NCBI RefSeq assembly: GCF_026341275.1
Contig: NZ_JAIFZO010000002.1
Span: forward strand, 942,361-1,006,360
From: Streptomyces ortus
GTDB lineage: Bacteria > Actinomycetota > Actinomycetes > Streptomycetales > Streptomycetaceae
DNA length: 64,000 nucleotides
Reading direction: 5' to 3'
Positions 21,925 through 31,152 of the stretch are shown piece after piece. Position numbers and translations under genes: made by a program. How positions within the stretch are numbered: position 1 is the first letter of the stretch; each line of letters starts with the position of its first letter. The notes below the pieces were generated by a model. It did not search any database, was not told where the DNA came from, and worked only from the letters and a program-made list of their open reading frames with translations.

Positions 21925-21970
21925 TTGCCCGTCCCTGGTCTTGGAATTGATCAGGGGCGGGCATTTTTAT
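21925..21970 (+). terminator. Intrinsic terminator after the PEBP gene
   Basis: TGCCCG-t-CCCTG (21925-21936) pairs with CAGGG-g-CGGGCA (21951-21962) and is followed by TTTTTATT, a canonical hairpin plus U-tract. Confidence 0.85.
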
Positions 21971-22053
21971 TGCGTTGTCCATCTCGACGTGCCCGGCCAG
22001 AGTTGATCCACGCCCGCCAGGTGGTGGGCCGGTGCACATGGGAGGTGGGCTGG

Positions 22054-22557
22054 ATGCGGGACACGCTGGTGCTGAACGCGAGCTTCGAGCCGCTGTCGAC
22101 GGTGACGTTGAACCGAGCCGTCGTTCTGGTGCTGCAGGACAAGGCTGTCGTCGAGCAGGCCCACCCCGAACTGCGTATGCGCGGAGCCGCGCTGGACATA
22201 CCCGCGCCGCGGGTGATCAGGCTCTGCCGTTATGTGCGGGTGCCCTTCCGAAGACAAGCACCGTGGTCACGGCGGGGTGTGCTGGTGCGTGACCGGCACA
22301 AGTGCGCGTACTGCGGGCGGCGGGCGACCACGGTGGACCACGTGGTGCCGCGGGCTCAGGGGGGTCAGGACTCGTGGCTGAACACGGTGGCGTCGTGTGC
22401 GGAGGACAATCACCGGAAGGCTGCTCGGACGCCTGACCAGGCGGGGATGCCGTTGCTGCGGCGGCCGTTCGAGCCTACGCCGGCGGATGCGATGTTGCTC
22501 GCGCTGGGGCGGGATGACCTTGAGGCTCTGCCGGAGTGGCTTGCGCAGCCGGCGTAG
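22054..22557 (+). CDS. HNH endonuclease family protein
   Basis: 167 residues, ATG 22054 with GGGAGG 8 bases upstream. N-terminal segment TLVLNASFEPLSTVTLNRAV, then RDRHKCAYCGRRATTVDHVV (Cys pair and the DH of the beta-beta-alpha-metal site), then QGGQDSWLNTVASCAEDNHR with the Asn and second Cys ligands. This is a widespread actinobacterial stand-alone HNH protein; DNA target and biological role are unknown. Confidence 0.9.
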   Translation: MRDTLVLNASFEPLSTVTLNRAVVLVLQDKAVVEQAHPELRMRGAALDIPAPRVIRLCRYVRVPFRRQAPWSRRGVLVRDRHKCAYCGRRATTVDHVVPRAQGGQDSWLNTVASCAEDNHRKAARTPDQAGMPLLRRPFEPTPADAMLLALGRDDLEALPEWLAQPA

Positions 22558-22574
22558 TCGCTCCGACTGAGGGG

Positions 22575-22705
22575 GGTGCGGGGCGTTGTCGGGTGCGGGT
22601 CCGCTGTGGCTGGCTGCGCAGTTCCCCGCGCCCCTAGGGGGTTCAGCCCCTCTGGCGTTTGAGGAGCGGGGGGTCGGGGCGGAGCCCCTGAGCCCCCCGC
22701 TACGT
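22575..22705. repeat. Dispersed streptomycete intergenic repeat
   Basis: GC-rich block with CGCAGTTCCCCGCGCCCCT, CAGCCCCTCTGGCGTTTGAG and GGGGCGGAGCCCC. I recall these phrases as scattered many times between streptomycete genes. A related GTTCCCCGCGCCCCTT forms the stem at 48339-48382. It lies between convergent genes and contains short inverted repeats, so it may also stop transcription. Confidence 0.65.
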
Positions 22706-22716
22706 GGCTGAGCGGG

Positions 22717-23652
22717 TCAGTCCACTGACGGCTTTTCTCGGCGTTCCGTGCCGCCGCCGCCCTGGTTGCCGCCGCCCATCGGCCCGAAGTTGCCCATCGC
22801 GCCGCTCAGACCCTTGAGCGCGTCGCCGATCTCGCTCGGCACGATCCAGAGCTTGTTCGCGTCGCCCTCGGCGATCTTCGGCAGCATCTGGAGGTACTGG
22901 TAGGCCAGCAGCTTCTGGTCCGCGTCACCGGCGTGGATGGACTCGAAGACCGTACGGATCGCCTGGGCCTCGCCCTCGGCGCGCAGCGCGGCGGCCCTGG
23001 CCTCACCCTCTGCACGCAGGATGGCCGACTGCTTCTCACCCTCGGCGGTGAGGATCTGCGACTGGCGGATACCTTCCGCGGTGAGGATCGCGGCGCGCTT
23101 GTCGCGGTCCGCGCGCATCTGCTTCTCCATCGAGTCCTGGATGGAGGTGGGCGGCTCGATCGCCTTGAGCTCGACGCGGTTGACGCGGATGCCCCACTTG
23201 CCGGTGGCTTCGTCGAGGACTCCGCGCAGGGCCGCGTTGATCTCCTCGCGGGAGGTCAGGGTCCGCTCCAGGTCCATGCCGCCGATGATGTTGCGGAGCG
23301 TGGTGACGGTGAGCTGCTCGATCGCCTGGATGTAGCTGGCGACCTCGTAGGTCGCGGCGCGGGCGTCCGTCACCTGGTAGTAGATGACGGTGTCGATGTT
23401 CACGACCAGGTTGTCCTGGGTGATCACCGGCTGGGGCGGGAACGGCACGACCTGCTCGCGGAGGTCGATGCGGTTGCGGATCGAGTCGATGAACGGGACG
23501 ACGATGTTCAGGCCCGCGTTGAGAGTGCGCGTGTAACGGCCGAACCGCTCGACGATCGCGGCGCTGGCCTGGGGAATGACTTGGATGGTCTTGATCAACG
23601 CGATGAAGACCAACACCACCAGAATGATCAGGACGATGATGATCGGTTCCAT
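22717..23652 (-). CDS. SPFH/Band-7 membrane protein (paraslipin type)
   Basis: 311 residues, ATG 23652 with GGGGAG 5 bases upstream. One N-terminal membrane segment (IIIVLIILVVLVFIALI, residues 4-20), then the Band-7 domain: QASAAIVERFGRYTRTLNAG, PVITQDNLVVNIDTVIYYQV, and ERTLTSREEINAALRGVLDE. A coiled-coil EGEARAAALRAEGEAQ stretch and a Gly-rich tail (GPMGGGNQGGGG) follow. It scaffolds membrane domains and usually partners an NfeD protein, here encoded 200 bases upstream on the same strand. Confidence 0.94.
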   Translation of the reverse strand: MEPIIIVLIILVVLVFIALIKTIQVIPQASAAIVERFGRYTRTLNAGLNIVVPFIDSIRNRIDLREQVVPFPPQPVITQDNLVVNIDTVIYYQVTDARAATYEVASYIQAIEQLTVTTLRNIIGGMDLERTLTSREEINAALRGVLDEATGKWGIRVNRVELKAIEPPTSIQDSMEKQMRADRDKRAAILTAEGIRQSQILTAEGEKQSAILRAEGEARAAALRAEGEAQAIRTVFESIHAGDADQKLLAYQYLQMLPKIAEGDANKLWIVPSEIGDALKGLSGAMGNFGPMGGGNQGGGGTERREKPSVD

Positions 23653-23855
23653 CGTGGCTCCCCGTACCCTTCTCCGCCTCGGTGCTTCCGGAAATCCTGT
23701 GACTGCCGAAGATCTGCTGACTGTCGAAGATCTTGCTGGACGAGTGTGACAGACCACAACTCGCCACGTGCGACGTTCCGTTCACTGGACGTCTTGGACG
23801 CCTCGGGTGCCTCGGGTGCCTCGGTGGCCTCGGGTGCGTCGGGTGCGTCGGGTCG

Positions 23856-24287
23856 TCACACGATGATCGCCGTGGCTCCTTCGATCTCCACCACATCCAC
23901 TTCCTGGCCCACGTCGTAGGCGCGGGTGGTGTCGAGGGAGCGTGCGGACCAGATCTCTCCCGCGAGTTTGATCCGGCCTCCCGAACCGTCCACCTTCTCC
24001 AGGACGACGGCTTGCCTGCCCTTCAACGCGTCGATTCCCGTAGCCAGTTCAGGTCGCTGCGCACGGTGCCGGGCCGCGACGGGCCGTACCACCGCGATGA
24101 GGGCGACGGAGACGGCGGCGAAGACGACGACCTGGACGACGACACCGCCTCCGAACCCCGCGGTCACGGCGCCCGCGACGGCGCCGACGGCGAGCATGCC
24201 GAATTCCGGCATCGCGGTCACGACCAACGGGATTCCGAGCCCGGCCGCGCCGATCAGCCACCACACCCAAGCGTCGATGTCGTTCAC
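23856..24287 (-). CDS. NfeD-like membrane protein
   Basis: 143 residues. Three to four membrane helices in residues 5-70 (WWLIGAAGLGIPLVVTAMP; VVVQVVVFAAVSVALIAVV), then the OB-fold NfeD domain (GRQAVVLEKVDGSGGRIKLA; VGQEVDVVEIEGATAIIV). Partner of the SPFH protein at 22717-23652. Start GTG 24287 has no good ribosome site. The 200 bases between its stop and the SPFH start hold a degenerate CCTCGGGTG repeat (about 23800-23856) and no gene. Confidence 0.92.
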   Translation of the reverse strand: MNDIDAWVWWLIGAAGLGIPLVVTAMPEFGMLAVGAVAGAVTAGFGGGVVVQVVVFAAVSVALIAVVRPVAARHRAQRPELATGIDALKGRQAVVLEKVDGSGGRIKLAGEIWSARSLDTTRAYDVGQEVDVVEIEGATAIIV

Positions 24288-24401
24288 ACGGTCATGGTAA
24301 GTCCGCAGGTCCCGTCCCCGACAGGGCGCCGATCCGGTTGGGGCGGGTGTTCCCGGTTGTCGTAGGAGGTTTGTCAGGACAAGTCCGCCGGCCCGGGCCC
24401 G

Positions 24402-25193
<792 letters not shown>

Positions 25194-25327
25194 GAGCGCG
25201 CTGTCTCCCATTGCAGTCTCGGCCGTCGCTGACGTCTGTGGACGCAGCCCCCAGGGAAAACCTACGCCACCGGTCGACCCGTCCAATCCATCGGCCGGTC
25301 CTTAAGCGGTTCCTTAAAGTGGGAGGC

Positions 25328-26116
25328 ATGCTTTCGGAACCACGTTCAGGACGGTTGGCGGCATGGGGAAACGCACTGTTGGCCGGATTTGTCTCACCGG
25401 ATGACGCGGTCGTCGCCATCGTCGGGGAGGACGCCGTGCACCGGGTCGCGGGGCTGCCCGGCGAGACGGCGCCCGTCGGGCTCTCGCTCGCCCTGGGGCG
25501 GCTGCGCACGCTCGGGGCGACCGGGCTGCGGGTCGCGCTGCCCGCGCCCGGGCATCCCCTCGGGCTGAGCGGCCCGCCGGACTTCAACGCGCGCGCGTTG
25601 GAGGCCGAGGAGGCCGTCGTCTGTCAGGGGGTCGGTCTCGGCCTCGTACCCGAGGTGTACGAGGCCGGGCCCGACGGCGATGTGCATGTGGAGGTCGTCT
25701 GGCACTGTCTGCCGGTGCGCGAGGGGCCGCCCGCCGATGTGCCGTCCCTCGGGGAGGCGGAGCGGGAGCTCGCGGAGGCGCTGCGGGACGCGACCGAGGT
25801 GCTGTCGCGGCTCGACGTGGCGGGGTCGGGGCCGGTCGCCGAGGCGGCGATCGACGCGTACCGGGCGCGGGCCGAGCGGGACGGCGAGGTGCTCGCTCCC
25901 GGTTATCCGCCCCGGGCGGTGCGGGTGCTGGCGCTGTCCCGGCGGGTCGGGCTGCTGGTCTCGGTGGCGCACGGCAACGGGTCCGGTGGGGCTGTGAGCG
26001 CGTCGGAGATGGCCGCGCGCTCCGAGGCGCTGCGGCCGGTCGAACGGACGGCCAGGCGGGCTCAGGTGGCGGCGTACAACGCGTTCGTGGAGGAGCGGGA
26101 GCGCGGGGTGCGCTGA
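25328..26116 (+). CDS. Conserved actinobacterial hypothetical protein
   Basis: 262 residues, ATG 25328 with GGGAGG just upstream. Recognisable blocks are GRLAAWGNALLAGFVSPDDA, LGRLRTLGATGLRVALPAPG, and RVGLLVSVAHGNGSGGAVS. No signal, membrane or metal motif. Divergent from the ABC ATPase (134-base gap). I do not recognise the family and make no functional claim. Confidence 0.8.
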   Translation: MLSEPRSGRLAAWGNALLAGFVSPDDAVVAIVGEDAVHRVAGLPGETAPVGLSLALGRLRTLGATGLRVALPAPGHPLGLSGPPDFNARALEAEEAVVCQGVGLGLVPEVYEAGPDGDVHVEVVWHCLPVREGPPADVPSLGEAERELAEALRDATEVLSRLDVAGSGPVAEAAIDAYRARAERDGEVLAPGYPPRAVRVLALSRRVGLLVSVAHGNGSGGAVSASEMAARSEALRPVERTARRAQVAAYNAFVEERERGVR

Positions 26117-26170
26117 GGGTCGCGGAGGCCCCGGTTGAGGCGCCGGTCGACGAAGGCCACCGGCACGGCC

Positions 26171-26206
26171 GAGGGCCCCGCGGACCGTGTGGTCCGCGGG
26201 GCCCTC
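26171..26206. terminator. Bidirectional terminator hairpin
   Basis: 16-bp perfect stem GAGGGCCCCGCGGACC / GGTCCGCGGGGCCCTC with loop GTGT. It lies between the convergent stops at 26116 and 26222. Confidence 0.8.
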
Positions 26207-26221
26207 AGGGCGGTCGGGGCG

Positions 26222-26461
26222 TCAGTCGTTGACAGCCTCGTTGCCGAAGGTCGGGTTCAGGAGCCCGATCACGTTGATGCTGTCACCGACGACGTTGACG
26301 GGGACGTGGATCGGCGCCTGGACCGCGTTGCCCGAGGCGACGCCCGGGGACTTCACGGCAGCGGCGTCGGCGTCCGAGTCGGCGACAGCCGCACCGGCCG
26401 AGGCACCCGCTGCGATACCGGCGACGGTGACGGCCAGTGCGGCCTTCTTGGCGATGTTCAT
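26222..26461 (-). CDS. Short chaplin lacking cysteines (ChpE-like)
   Basis: 79 residues, ATG 26461, AGGAGG 10 bases upstream. Signal peptide about 1-27 (MNIAKKAALAVTVAGIAAGA...AVA). One chaplin domain follows: SPGVASGNAVQAPIHVPVNV, then NVIGLLNPTFGN. Chaplins are secreted amyloid surfactants that coat aerial hyphae. Most carry two conserved Cys; here both positions are non-Cys (VVGDS; NEAVN), as in S. coelicolor ChpE. Second of two adjacent paralogues, with its own terminator. Confidence 0.92.
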   Translation of the reverse strand: MNIAKKAALAVTVAGIAAGASAGAAVADSDADAAAVKSPGVASGNAVQAPIHVPVNVVGDSINVIGLLNPTFGNEAVND

Positions 26462-26591
26462 GAAAAGCGTTCCTCCTGCGATTGCGTATCCGGCCCTGCC
26501 GCGGGCCGTAGCCTGAGAAACGTCCGAGGGGCGCGGACGGCACGGTGGCCGGGCGCGTTCTGCCCGTTCGGGCCAGTGGTCCGACGAGCCG

Positions 26592-26631
26592 AAAAACGGA
26601 CCGGCCTCCCAGGCGAACCTGGGAGGCCGGT
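26592..26631 (-). terminator. Intrinsic terminator between the two chaplins
   Basis: 14-bp stem ACCGGCCTCCCAGG / CCTGGGAGGCCGGT (26600-26613 and 26618-26631, 4-base loop). In the minus direction it is followed by CCG and TTTTT (26592-26596). It makes the two chaplin genes separately terminated. Confidence 0.85.
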
Positions 26632-26654
26632 GGTCATGTGACCCGGGGCGTACG

Positions 26655-26900
26655 TCAGCCGTTGAAGCCGTCGTTGCCGAACGCCGGGTTCAGGATGCCG
26701 ATGACGTTCACGGTGTTGCCGACCGCGTTCACCGGGATGGCGACCGGGACCTGGACGAGGTTGCCCGAGGCGACACCCGGCGAGCCCACGGCCTGACCGG
26801 CGGCGTGCGCACCGTCGGTGGCGGAGGCGAAACCGGCACCGGCGGCAACGAGGCCACCGGCCACCATCGTGACGGCAGCGGCCTTCTTCAGGTTCTTCAC
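26655..26900 (-). CDS. Short chaplin lacking cysteines (ChpE-like), upstream copy
   Basis: 81 residues from GTG 26900 (VKNLKKAAAVTMVAG) with GGAGAGG 8 bases upstream. Signal peptide about 1-25, cleavage near FASA-TDG. The chaplin core is SPGVASGNLVQVPVAIPVNA, then NVIGILNPAFGN. Both cysteine positions are replaced (NAVGN; NDGFN). Close paralogue of the gene at 26222-26461 and most likely a tandem duplicate; which copy corresponds to chpE of S. coelicolor cannot be settled here. Confidence 0.9.
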   Translation of the reverse strand: MKNLKKAAAVTMVAGGLVAAGAGFASATDGAHAAGQAVGSPGVASGNLVQVPVAIPVNAVGNTVNVIGILNPAFGNDGFNG

Positions 26901-27083
26901 TTCTGAGCCCTCTCCTTGCGAACCACTGCGGCAGAGCGCCGCAGCACGCACTGAAGAACGGCGGCGGCCGGCGAAGGATGCGCCATCCGGGGGACATTCC
27001 CACGACGGTATGAATCTCAGTCCGGAGGCAGGCCCTCCGAATTGCCGTCCCCCGGACCGGCCGTTGCGCGTATCAGCAGGTCA

Positions 27084-27725
27084 TCAGCCCGTCACACCGT
27101 GGCGTACGGCCCACAGCGCGGCCTGGGTGCGGTCGGAGAGGTCGAGCTTCATCAGAATGTTCGATACGTGCGTCTTGACGGTCTTCTCGGAGAGGACGAG
27201 GGCGCGGGCTATCTCGCGGTTGGAGCGGCCGTCGGCGATCAGGCCGAGCACCTCGCGCTCCCGCTCCGTGAGCGAACTCCCTCTTCCCTGGCTGTAGTTG
27301 ACGCCCTCCTGGGACAGCAGCGCGTCGGCCACCTCGGACTGCAGCAGGATGTGCCCGGCGTGAACCGAGCGGATGGCCCCGGCGAGCGCGTCCGGGTCCA
27401 CGTCCTTGTAGACATAGCCCGCGGCGCCCGCGCGCAGGGCCGGGATCACCGTGCGCTGCTCGGTGAAGCTGGTGACGACGAGCACGCGCGCGGGGTTGTC
27501 CAGTTCGCGGAGCCTGCGCAGGGCCTCGACGCCGTCCATGCCCGGCATCTTGACGTCCATGAGGACGACGTCGGGCTTCAACTCCTCGGCGCGGGCGACT
27601 CCTTCGGCGCCGTCGGACGCCTCCCCCACGACCTCGATGTCTTCCTGCACCTCAAGGAAGGTGCGCAGCCCTCGGCGGACGACCTGGTGGTCGTCGACGA
27701 GCAGCACCTTGATCGCGTCAGCCAC
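27084..27725 (-). CDS. NarL/FixJ-type response regulator
   Basis: 213 residues, GTG 27725, GGAGG 6 bases upstream. Receiver domain: VLLVDDHQVVRRGL, phospho-acceptor D57 in DVVLMDVKMPGMDG, T/K residues in VVTSF and YVYKD. LuxR-type helix-turn-helix at about 150-210 (SLTEREREVLGLIADGRSNR; EKTVKTHVSNILMKL). Its start lies inside the kinase gene (8-base overlap), so the two are co-translated. Target genes unknown; neighbouring chaplins are an obvious but untested candidate. Confidence 0.94.
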   Translation of the reverse strand: MADAIKVLLVDDHQVVRRGLRTFLEVQEDIEVVGEASDGAEGVARAEELKPDVVLMDVKMPGMDGVEALRRLRELDNPARVLVVTSFTEQRTVIPALRAGAAGYVYKDVDPDALAGAIRSVHAGHILLQSEVADALLSQEGVNYSQGRGSSLTEREREVLGLIADGRSNREIARALVLSEKTVKTHVSNILMKLDLSDRTQAALWAVRHGVTG

Positions 27726-28863
27726 CAGGAACCTCCATCTCGATCGTGGTGCCCTTGCCCGGCGCTGATGCGACGGTGAGCTCGCCGCCGACGCCGTTGG
27801 TCCGGTCGCGCATGGAGACCAGGCCGAGATGGCGTCCCGCGCGGCGGGTCGCGCTCGGCTCGAAGCCCCTGCCGTCGTCCGTGACGCGCAGGACGGCGCC
27901 CGGACCGCGCTTCTCCACGGTGACGTCGACGCGGGCCGCGCCCGAGTGCCGCAGCGCGTTGTGCAGCGCCTCCTGGGCGACCCGCAGCATGGCCTCCTCC
28001 TGGGCGGCGGGCAGCGCGCGGACGCCGCGGCTGTCGAAGGTCACGCGCGCGGAGTGGGCCCGGTCGAGGACCTGTGTCTGGGTGCGCAACGTGGCGACCA
28101 GGCCGTCCTCGTCGAGGGCGGCGGGGCGCAACTCGACGACGGCGGCGCGCAGTTCGTCGGCCGCCTCGGCGGCGAGGGCGGCCACCTGCTGGAGTTCGCC
28201 CTTGGCGCGGTCCGGGTCGCGGTCCACCAGGGCCGCGGCGGCCTGGGCGGTCAGGCGCAGGGAGAACAGCTTCTGGCTGACGGCGTCGTGCAGTTCGTGG
28301 GCGATGCGGGAGCGTTCCTCGGCGATGGTCAGCTCACGGCTGCGCTCGTACAGCCGGGCGTTCGTGAGGGCGATCGCGGCGTGCTGGGCGAGGATCCCGA
28401 GCACGTCCTCGTCGTCCTCGGTGAAACCGCAGCCGCCCGTCGGCCGTGCGCAGTTCTTGTTGGCCAGGAAGAGTGCGCCGAGGACCTCGTCGCCGTCGCG
28501 GATGGGCAGGCCGAGGAAGTCGGACATGTCGGGGTGGGCGGCGGGCCAGCCCTCGAAGCGCGGGTCCTCGCGGACGTCGGCGAGGCGCTCCGGGCGGGCC
28601 TGGTGCAGCATCGCGGCGAGGATGCCGTGCTGGCGCGGGAGCGGGCCGATGGCCTTCCACTGGGCATCGCTGACACCATCGACGACGAACTGGGCGAAGC
28701 CGCCGTGGTCGTCGGGGACCCCCAGGGCCGCGTACTGCGCGTCGAGCAGTTCGCGGGCGGAGGCGACGATCGTCTTGAGGACGTCGCGCACCTCGAGATG
28801 CCTGCTCATGGCCAGCAGCGCGGTGCTCACCGCGAGCAGGCCCGACCGGGGTCCTTGACTCAT
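27718..28863 (-). CDS. Soluble GAF-domain sensor histidine kinase
   Basis: 381 residues, ATG 28863 (MSQGPRSGLLAV). Residues 1-175 form a GAF sensor domain (ELLDAQYAALGV; FLGLPIRDGDEVLGALFLAN). HisKA_3 dimerisation box SRIAHELHDAVSQKLF has the His near 192. The ATPase has N-box AQEALHNALRHSGA and G-box TDDGRGFEP. No membrane segment, so it senses a cytoplasmic signal; GAF cysteines (C138, C145) could bind a ligand or redox cofactor. Phosphorylates the overlapping regulator at 27084-27725. Confidence 0.93.
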   Translation of the reverse strand: MSQGPRSGLLAVSTALLAMSRHLEVRDVLKTIVASARELLDAQYAALGVPDDHGGFAQFVVDGVSDAQWKAIGPLPRQHGILAAMLHQARPERLADVREDPRFEGWPAAHPDMSDFLGLPIRDGDEVLGALFLANKNCARPTGGCGFTEDDEDVLGILAQHAAIALTNARLYERSRELTIAEERSRIAHELHDAVSQKLFSLRLTAQAAAALVDRDPDRAKGELQQVAALAAEAADELRAAVVELRPAALDEDGLVATLRTQTQVLDRAHSARVTFDSRGVRALPAAQEEAMLRVAQEALHNALRHSGAARVDVTVEKRGPGAVLRVTDDGRGFEPSATRRAGRHLGLVSMRDRTNGVGGELTVASAPGKGTTIEMEVPGG

Positions 28864-28934
28864 GACCTCACGGTACCGGCGGGGTGCGACAGCCGGATCC
28901 GGCCTGTGGACGGGCCGCTCATGGGCCGCTGGAC

Positions 28935-29113
28935 CTAGGGTCTGTCTGACAATTCCCGTCTGCCGCGCGACGCCATGCACGCACTCTCGCCGCACCGGGC
29001 GCAGAGCCAAGTACGTCCAGTACGAGGCTCTACGCCCGGCACACCGAGAGCACGCACCTGACGCCGCGCAGCCGCCCTACGGGCGACGACGGGAATTGTC
29101 AGACAGACCCTAG
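28935..29113. mobile_element. MITE-like palindromic element B, CTAG-bounded, no transposase
   Basis: 179 bp bounded by CTAG, with perfect 26-bp terminal inverted repeats (28935-28960 and 29088-29113; begin CTAGGGTCTGTCTGAC). The whole element is one imperfect palindrome centred near 29017. Its core (28992-29042) is about 85% identical to the core of element A at 3332-3382, and two base pairs of the stem differ by compensatory changes. The termini differ from element A. It lies between the divergent kinase and SDR genes, 71 bases upstream of the kinase start, so it may affect their promoters. Confidence 0.75.
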
Positions 29114-29225
29114 GCCGAAGTGCCCCGGTGCGCTGCGGCCCGCGCACGAGGCGGACAGGTCCTCTCGGTTCCTACGTTGAGGACGACCCGCCGGGAGCGG
29201 CGGTTCCGGGACGAGGGGACGGATC

Positions 29226-29921
29226 ATGCCGGTAGCGATCATCACGGGGGCCTCGAAGGGGCTCGGGCGCGCGCTCGCCGAGGCGCTGGCGGAGCGCGGC
29301 TGGGATCTGGTGCTGGACGCCAGAACCGCGCGGCCCCTCCAGGAGGCGGCGGCCGTCCTCAGTAAGTACGGAGCACGGGTACGGGCGCTGCCCGGGGACG
29401 TCACGGACGCCGCGCACCGGGGCCGGCTGGTGGCGGCGGCCCGGGAGCTCGGCGGCGTCGATCTGCTGGTGAACAACGCGAGCGCGCTGGGCGCCGAACC
29501 GCTCGTACGGCTCGAATCGCTGGCTGCGGACGGGCTCAGGCGTGCGCTGGAGGTCAATGTGGTCGCGGCGCTCGGGCTGGTCCAGGAGGCGCTGCCGCTG
29601 TTGCGAAGGTCGGCGGCGGGCGCGGTGATCGCGGTCAGTTCGGACGCGGCAGCGGAGGCGTACGAGACCTGGGGCGGCTACGGGGCGTCGAAGGCGGCGC
29701 TCGACCAGCTCTCCGCGGTGCTCGGGGAGGAGGAGCCGGGCCTGCGGGTCTGGGCGGTCGACCCGGGTGACATGGGTACGGACCTGTACGCGGCGGCCGT
29801 TCCCGAGGACGACGATCCGCGGCCCGACCCGGCGGGCGTCGCGCCGGCCTTCCTGAGGCTGCTGGACGGGCGTCCGGCGAGTGGACGCTACCGGGCCTCC
29901 GCGCTGCTGGAGCGGCGATGA
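29226..29921 (+). CDS. Short-chain dehydrogenase/reductase
   Basis: 231 residues, ATG 29226, GAGGGG 7 bases upstream. Cofactor motif IITGASKGLGRALAEALAER (TGxxxGxG), NNAS at the structural Asn site, catalytic Ser in AVSSDAAAEA and YGASKAALDQLS (YxxxK). Substrate unknown. Its stop overlaps the start of the QueA-like gene (ATGA), so the two are translated together and may act in one pathway. Confidence 0.92.
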   Translation: MPVAIITGASKGLGRALAEALAERGWDLVLDARTARPLQEAAAVLSKYGARVRALPGDVTDAAHRGRLVAAARELGGVDLLVNNASALGAEPLVRLESLAADGLRRALEVNVVAALGLVQEALPLLRRSAAGAVIAVSSDAAAEAYETWGGYGASKAALDQLSAVLGEEEPGLRVWAVDPGDMGTDLYAAAVPEDDDPRPDPAGVAPAFLRLLDGRPASGRYRASALLERR

Positions 29922-31042
29922 CGACCGCCATGGGGGTGCCTCCGCTCGACGGCGGCCGGCCGGGGAGCTGGACGCTCCCCGCGGAGCTGTCGGCGTCCGT
30001 GCCGGCCGAGCAGCGGGGTCCGGGGCTCGACCGCGACGCCGTCCGTCTGCTCGTCTCCCACGGGACCCGGGTGTCGCACCACGCGTTCGTGGAGCTGCCG
30101 GGTCTGCTGCGGGCCGGGGACCTGCTCGTCGTGAACACCTCGATGACGCTGGCGGCGGCGGTGGACGGGAGAGCGGGGCACGCGCGCGCGGTGGTGCACT
30201 TCTCCACCCGGGGCGACGACGGGCGCTGGGCGGTGGAGCTGCGGGAGCCCGACGGGAGGGGGACCACGCGCGCACGCGGGGGCGGGCCCGCGGGGACGGA
30301 GGTGCGGCTGCCCGGAAACGTACGGCTCGTGCTGGAGGAGCCGCTGTCGGGGCGGAACGCGCGGCTGTGGTGGGGGCGGGTCTTTGACGCCGACGTGCCG
30401 GGGCTGCTGCGGCGGCACGGGAGGCCCATCCGCTACTCCTACACGGAGCGGGACCAGCCGCTGTCCGCGTACCGGACCGTTTTCGCGCTGGCGTCCGCCG
30501 ACGGGGCGGGGAGTGCGGAGATGCCGAGCGCCTCGCGGCCCTTCACGGCGCGGCTGGTGGCGGAGCTGGTGAGCCGGGGTGTGCAGTTCGCGCCGGTCAC
30601 CCTGCATACGGGGGTCGCCTCGGCCGAGGCGCACGAGCCGCCGTATCCGGAGCGCTTCGCGGTGCCGGAGACCTCGGCGCGGCTGATCAACGCGGCGAGG
30701 GCCGGGGGCGGCAGGGTCGTCGGGGTCGGCACCACGGCCGTCCGCGCCGTGGAGTCGGCGGCCGGTCCCGACGGGGTGGTGCGCGCCGCGCGGGGCTGGA
30801 CCGGTCTGGTGGTGACCCCGGAGCGCGGGGTGGGGGTCGTCGACGGGCTGCTCACCGGGCTGCACGAGCCGCGGGCCTCACATCTGCTGATGCTGGAGGC
30901 GATCGCGGGCAGGGAGGCCGTCGACCGTGGGTACCAGGAGGCGCTGCGCGGGCGCTATCTGTGGCACGAGTTCGGCGACGTGCACCTCATCCTCCCGGAG
31001 GAGGACCCTCACGCAGAGGGTTGCCGCAGCAACTCCCGGTGA
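29918..31042 (+). CDS. QueA-like S-adenosylmethionine:tRNA ribosyltransferase-isomerase
   Basis: 374 residues, ATG 29918. QueA landmarks: RLLVSHG, LPGLLRAGDLLVVNTSMTLA, WWGRVFDADVPGLLRRHGRP, PIRYSYTERDQPLSAYRTVF, then PSASRPFTARLVAELVSRGV, FAPVTLHTG and the C-terminal HLLMLEAIAG. True QueA makes epoxyqueuosine on tRNA with preQ1. No tgt, queC/D/E or queG gene is in this window, and it is paired with an SDR, so its real substrate may differ. Close to the usual QueA length (about 340-360). Confidence 0.88.
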   Translation: MTTAMGVPPLDGGRPGSWTLPAELSASVPAEQRGPGLDRDAVRLLVSHGTRVSHHAFVELPGLLRAGDLLVVNTSMTLAAAVDGRAGHARAVVHFSTRGDDGRWAVELREPDGRGTTRARGGGPAGTEVRLPGNVRLVLEEPLSGRNARLWWGRVFDADVPGLLRRHGRPIRYSYTERDQPLSAYRTVFALASADGAGSAEMPSASRPFTARLVAELVSRGVQFAPVTLHTGVASAEAHEPPYPERFAVPETSARLINAARAGGGRVVGVGTTAVRAVESAAGPDGVVRAARGWTGLVVTPERGVGVVDGLLTGLHEPRASHLLMLEAIAGREAVDRGYQEALRGRYLWHEFGDVHLILPEEDPHAEGCRSNSR

Positions 31043-31128
31043 GTTCCCGGTGCGCTCGATGTGAGCCCGCACATAGGGCACACATCACGTACGAACGGGC
31101 ATAGGAGACAACCGGATCCCTGGTGAGC

Positions 31129-31152
31129 GGGACAGACGTGCCAGTCTGTCCC
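31129..31152 (+). terminator. Hairpin after the QueA-like gene
   Basis: GGGACAGAC / GTCTGTCCC with a 6-base loop, followed by GATTTGCCCTTT. It is probably the terminator of the SDR-queA pair, though the U-tract is weak. The rest of 31043-31342 (300 bases) is the leader of the next gene; I see no riboswitch consensus in it. Confidence 0.5.

Noticed and set aside
21727..22053. N-terminal extension of the HNH protein
   Set aside because: The open frame continues upstream, but a GGGAGG site and the conserved start at ATG 22054 fix the gene; the extension overlaps the PEBP gene and its terminator.
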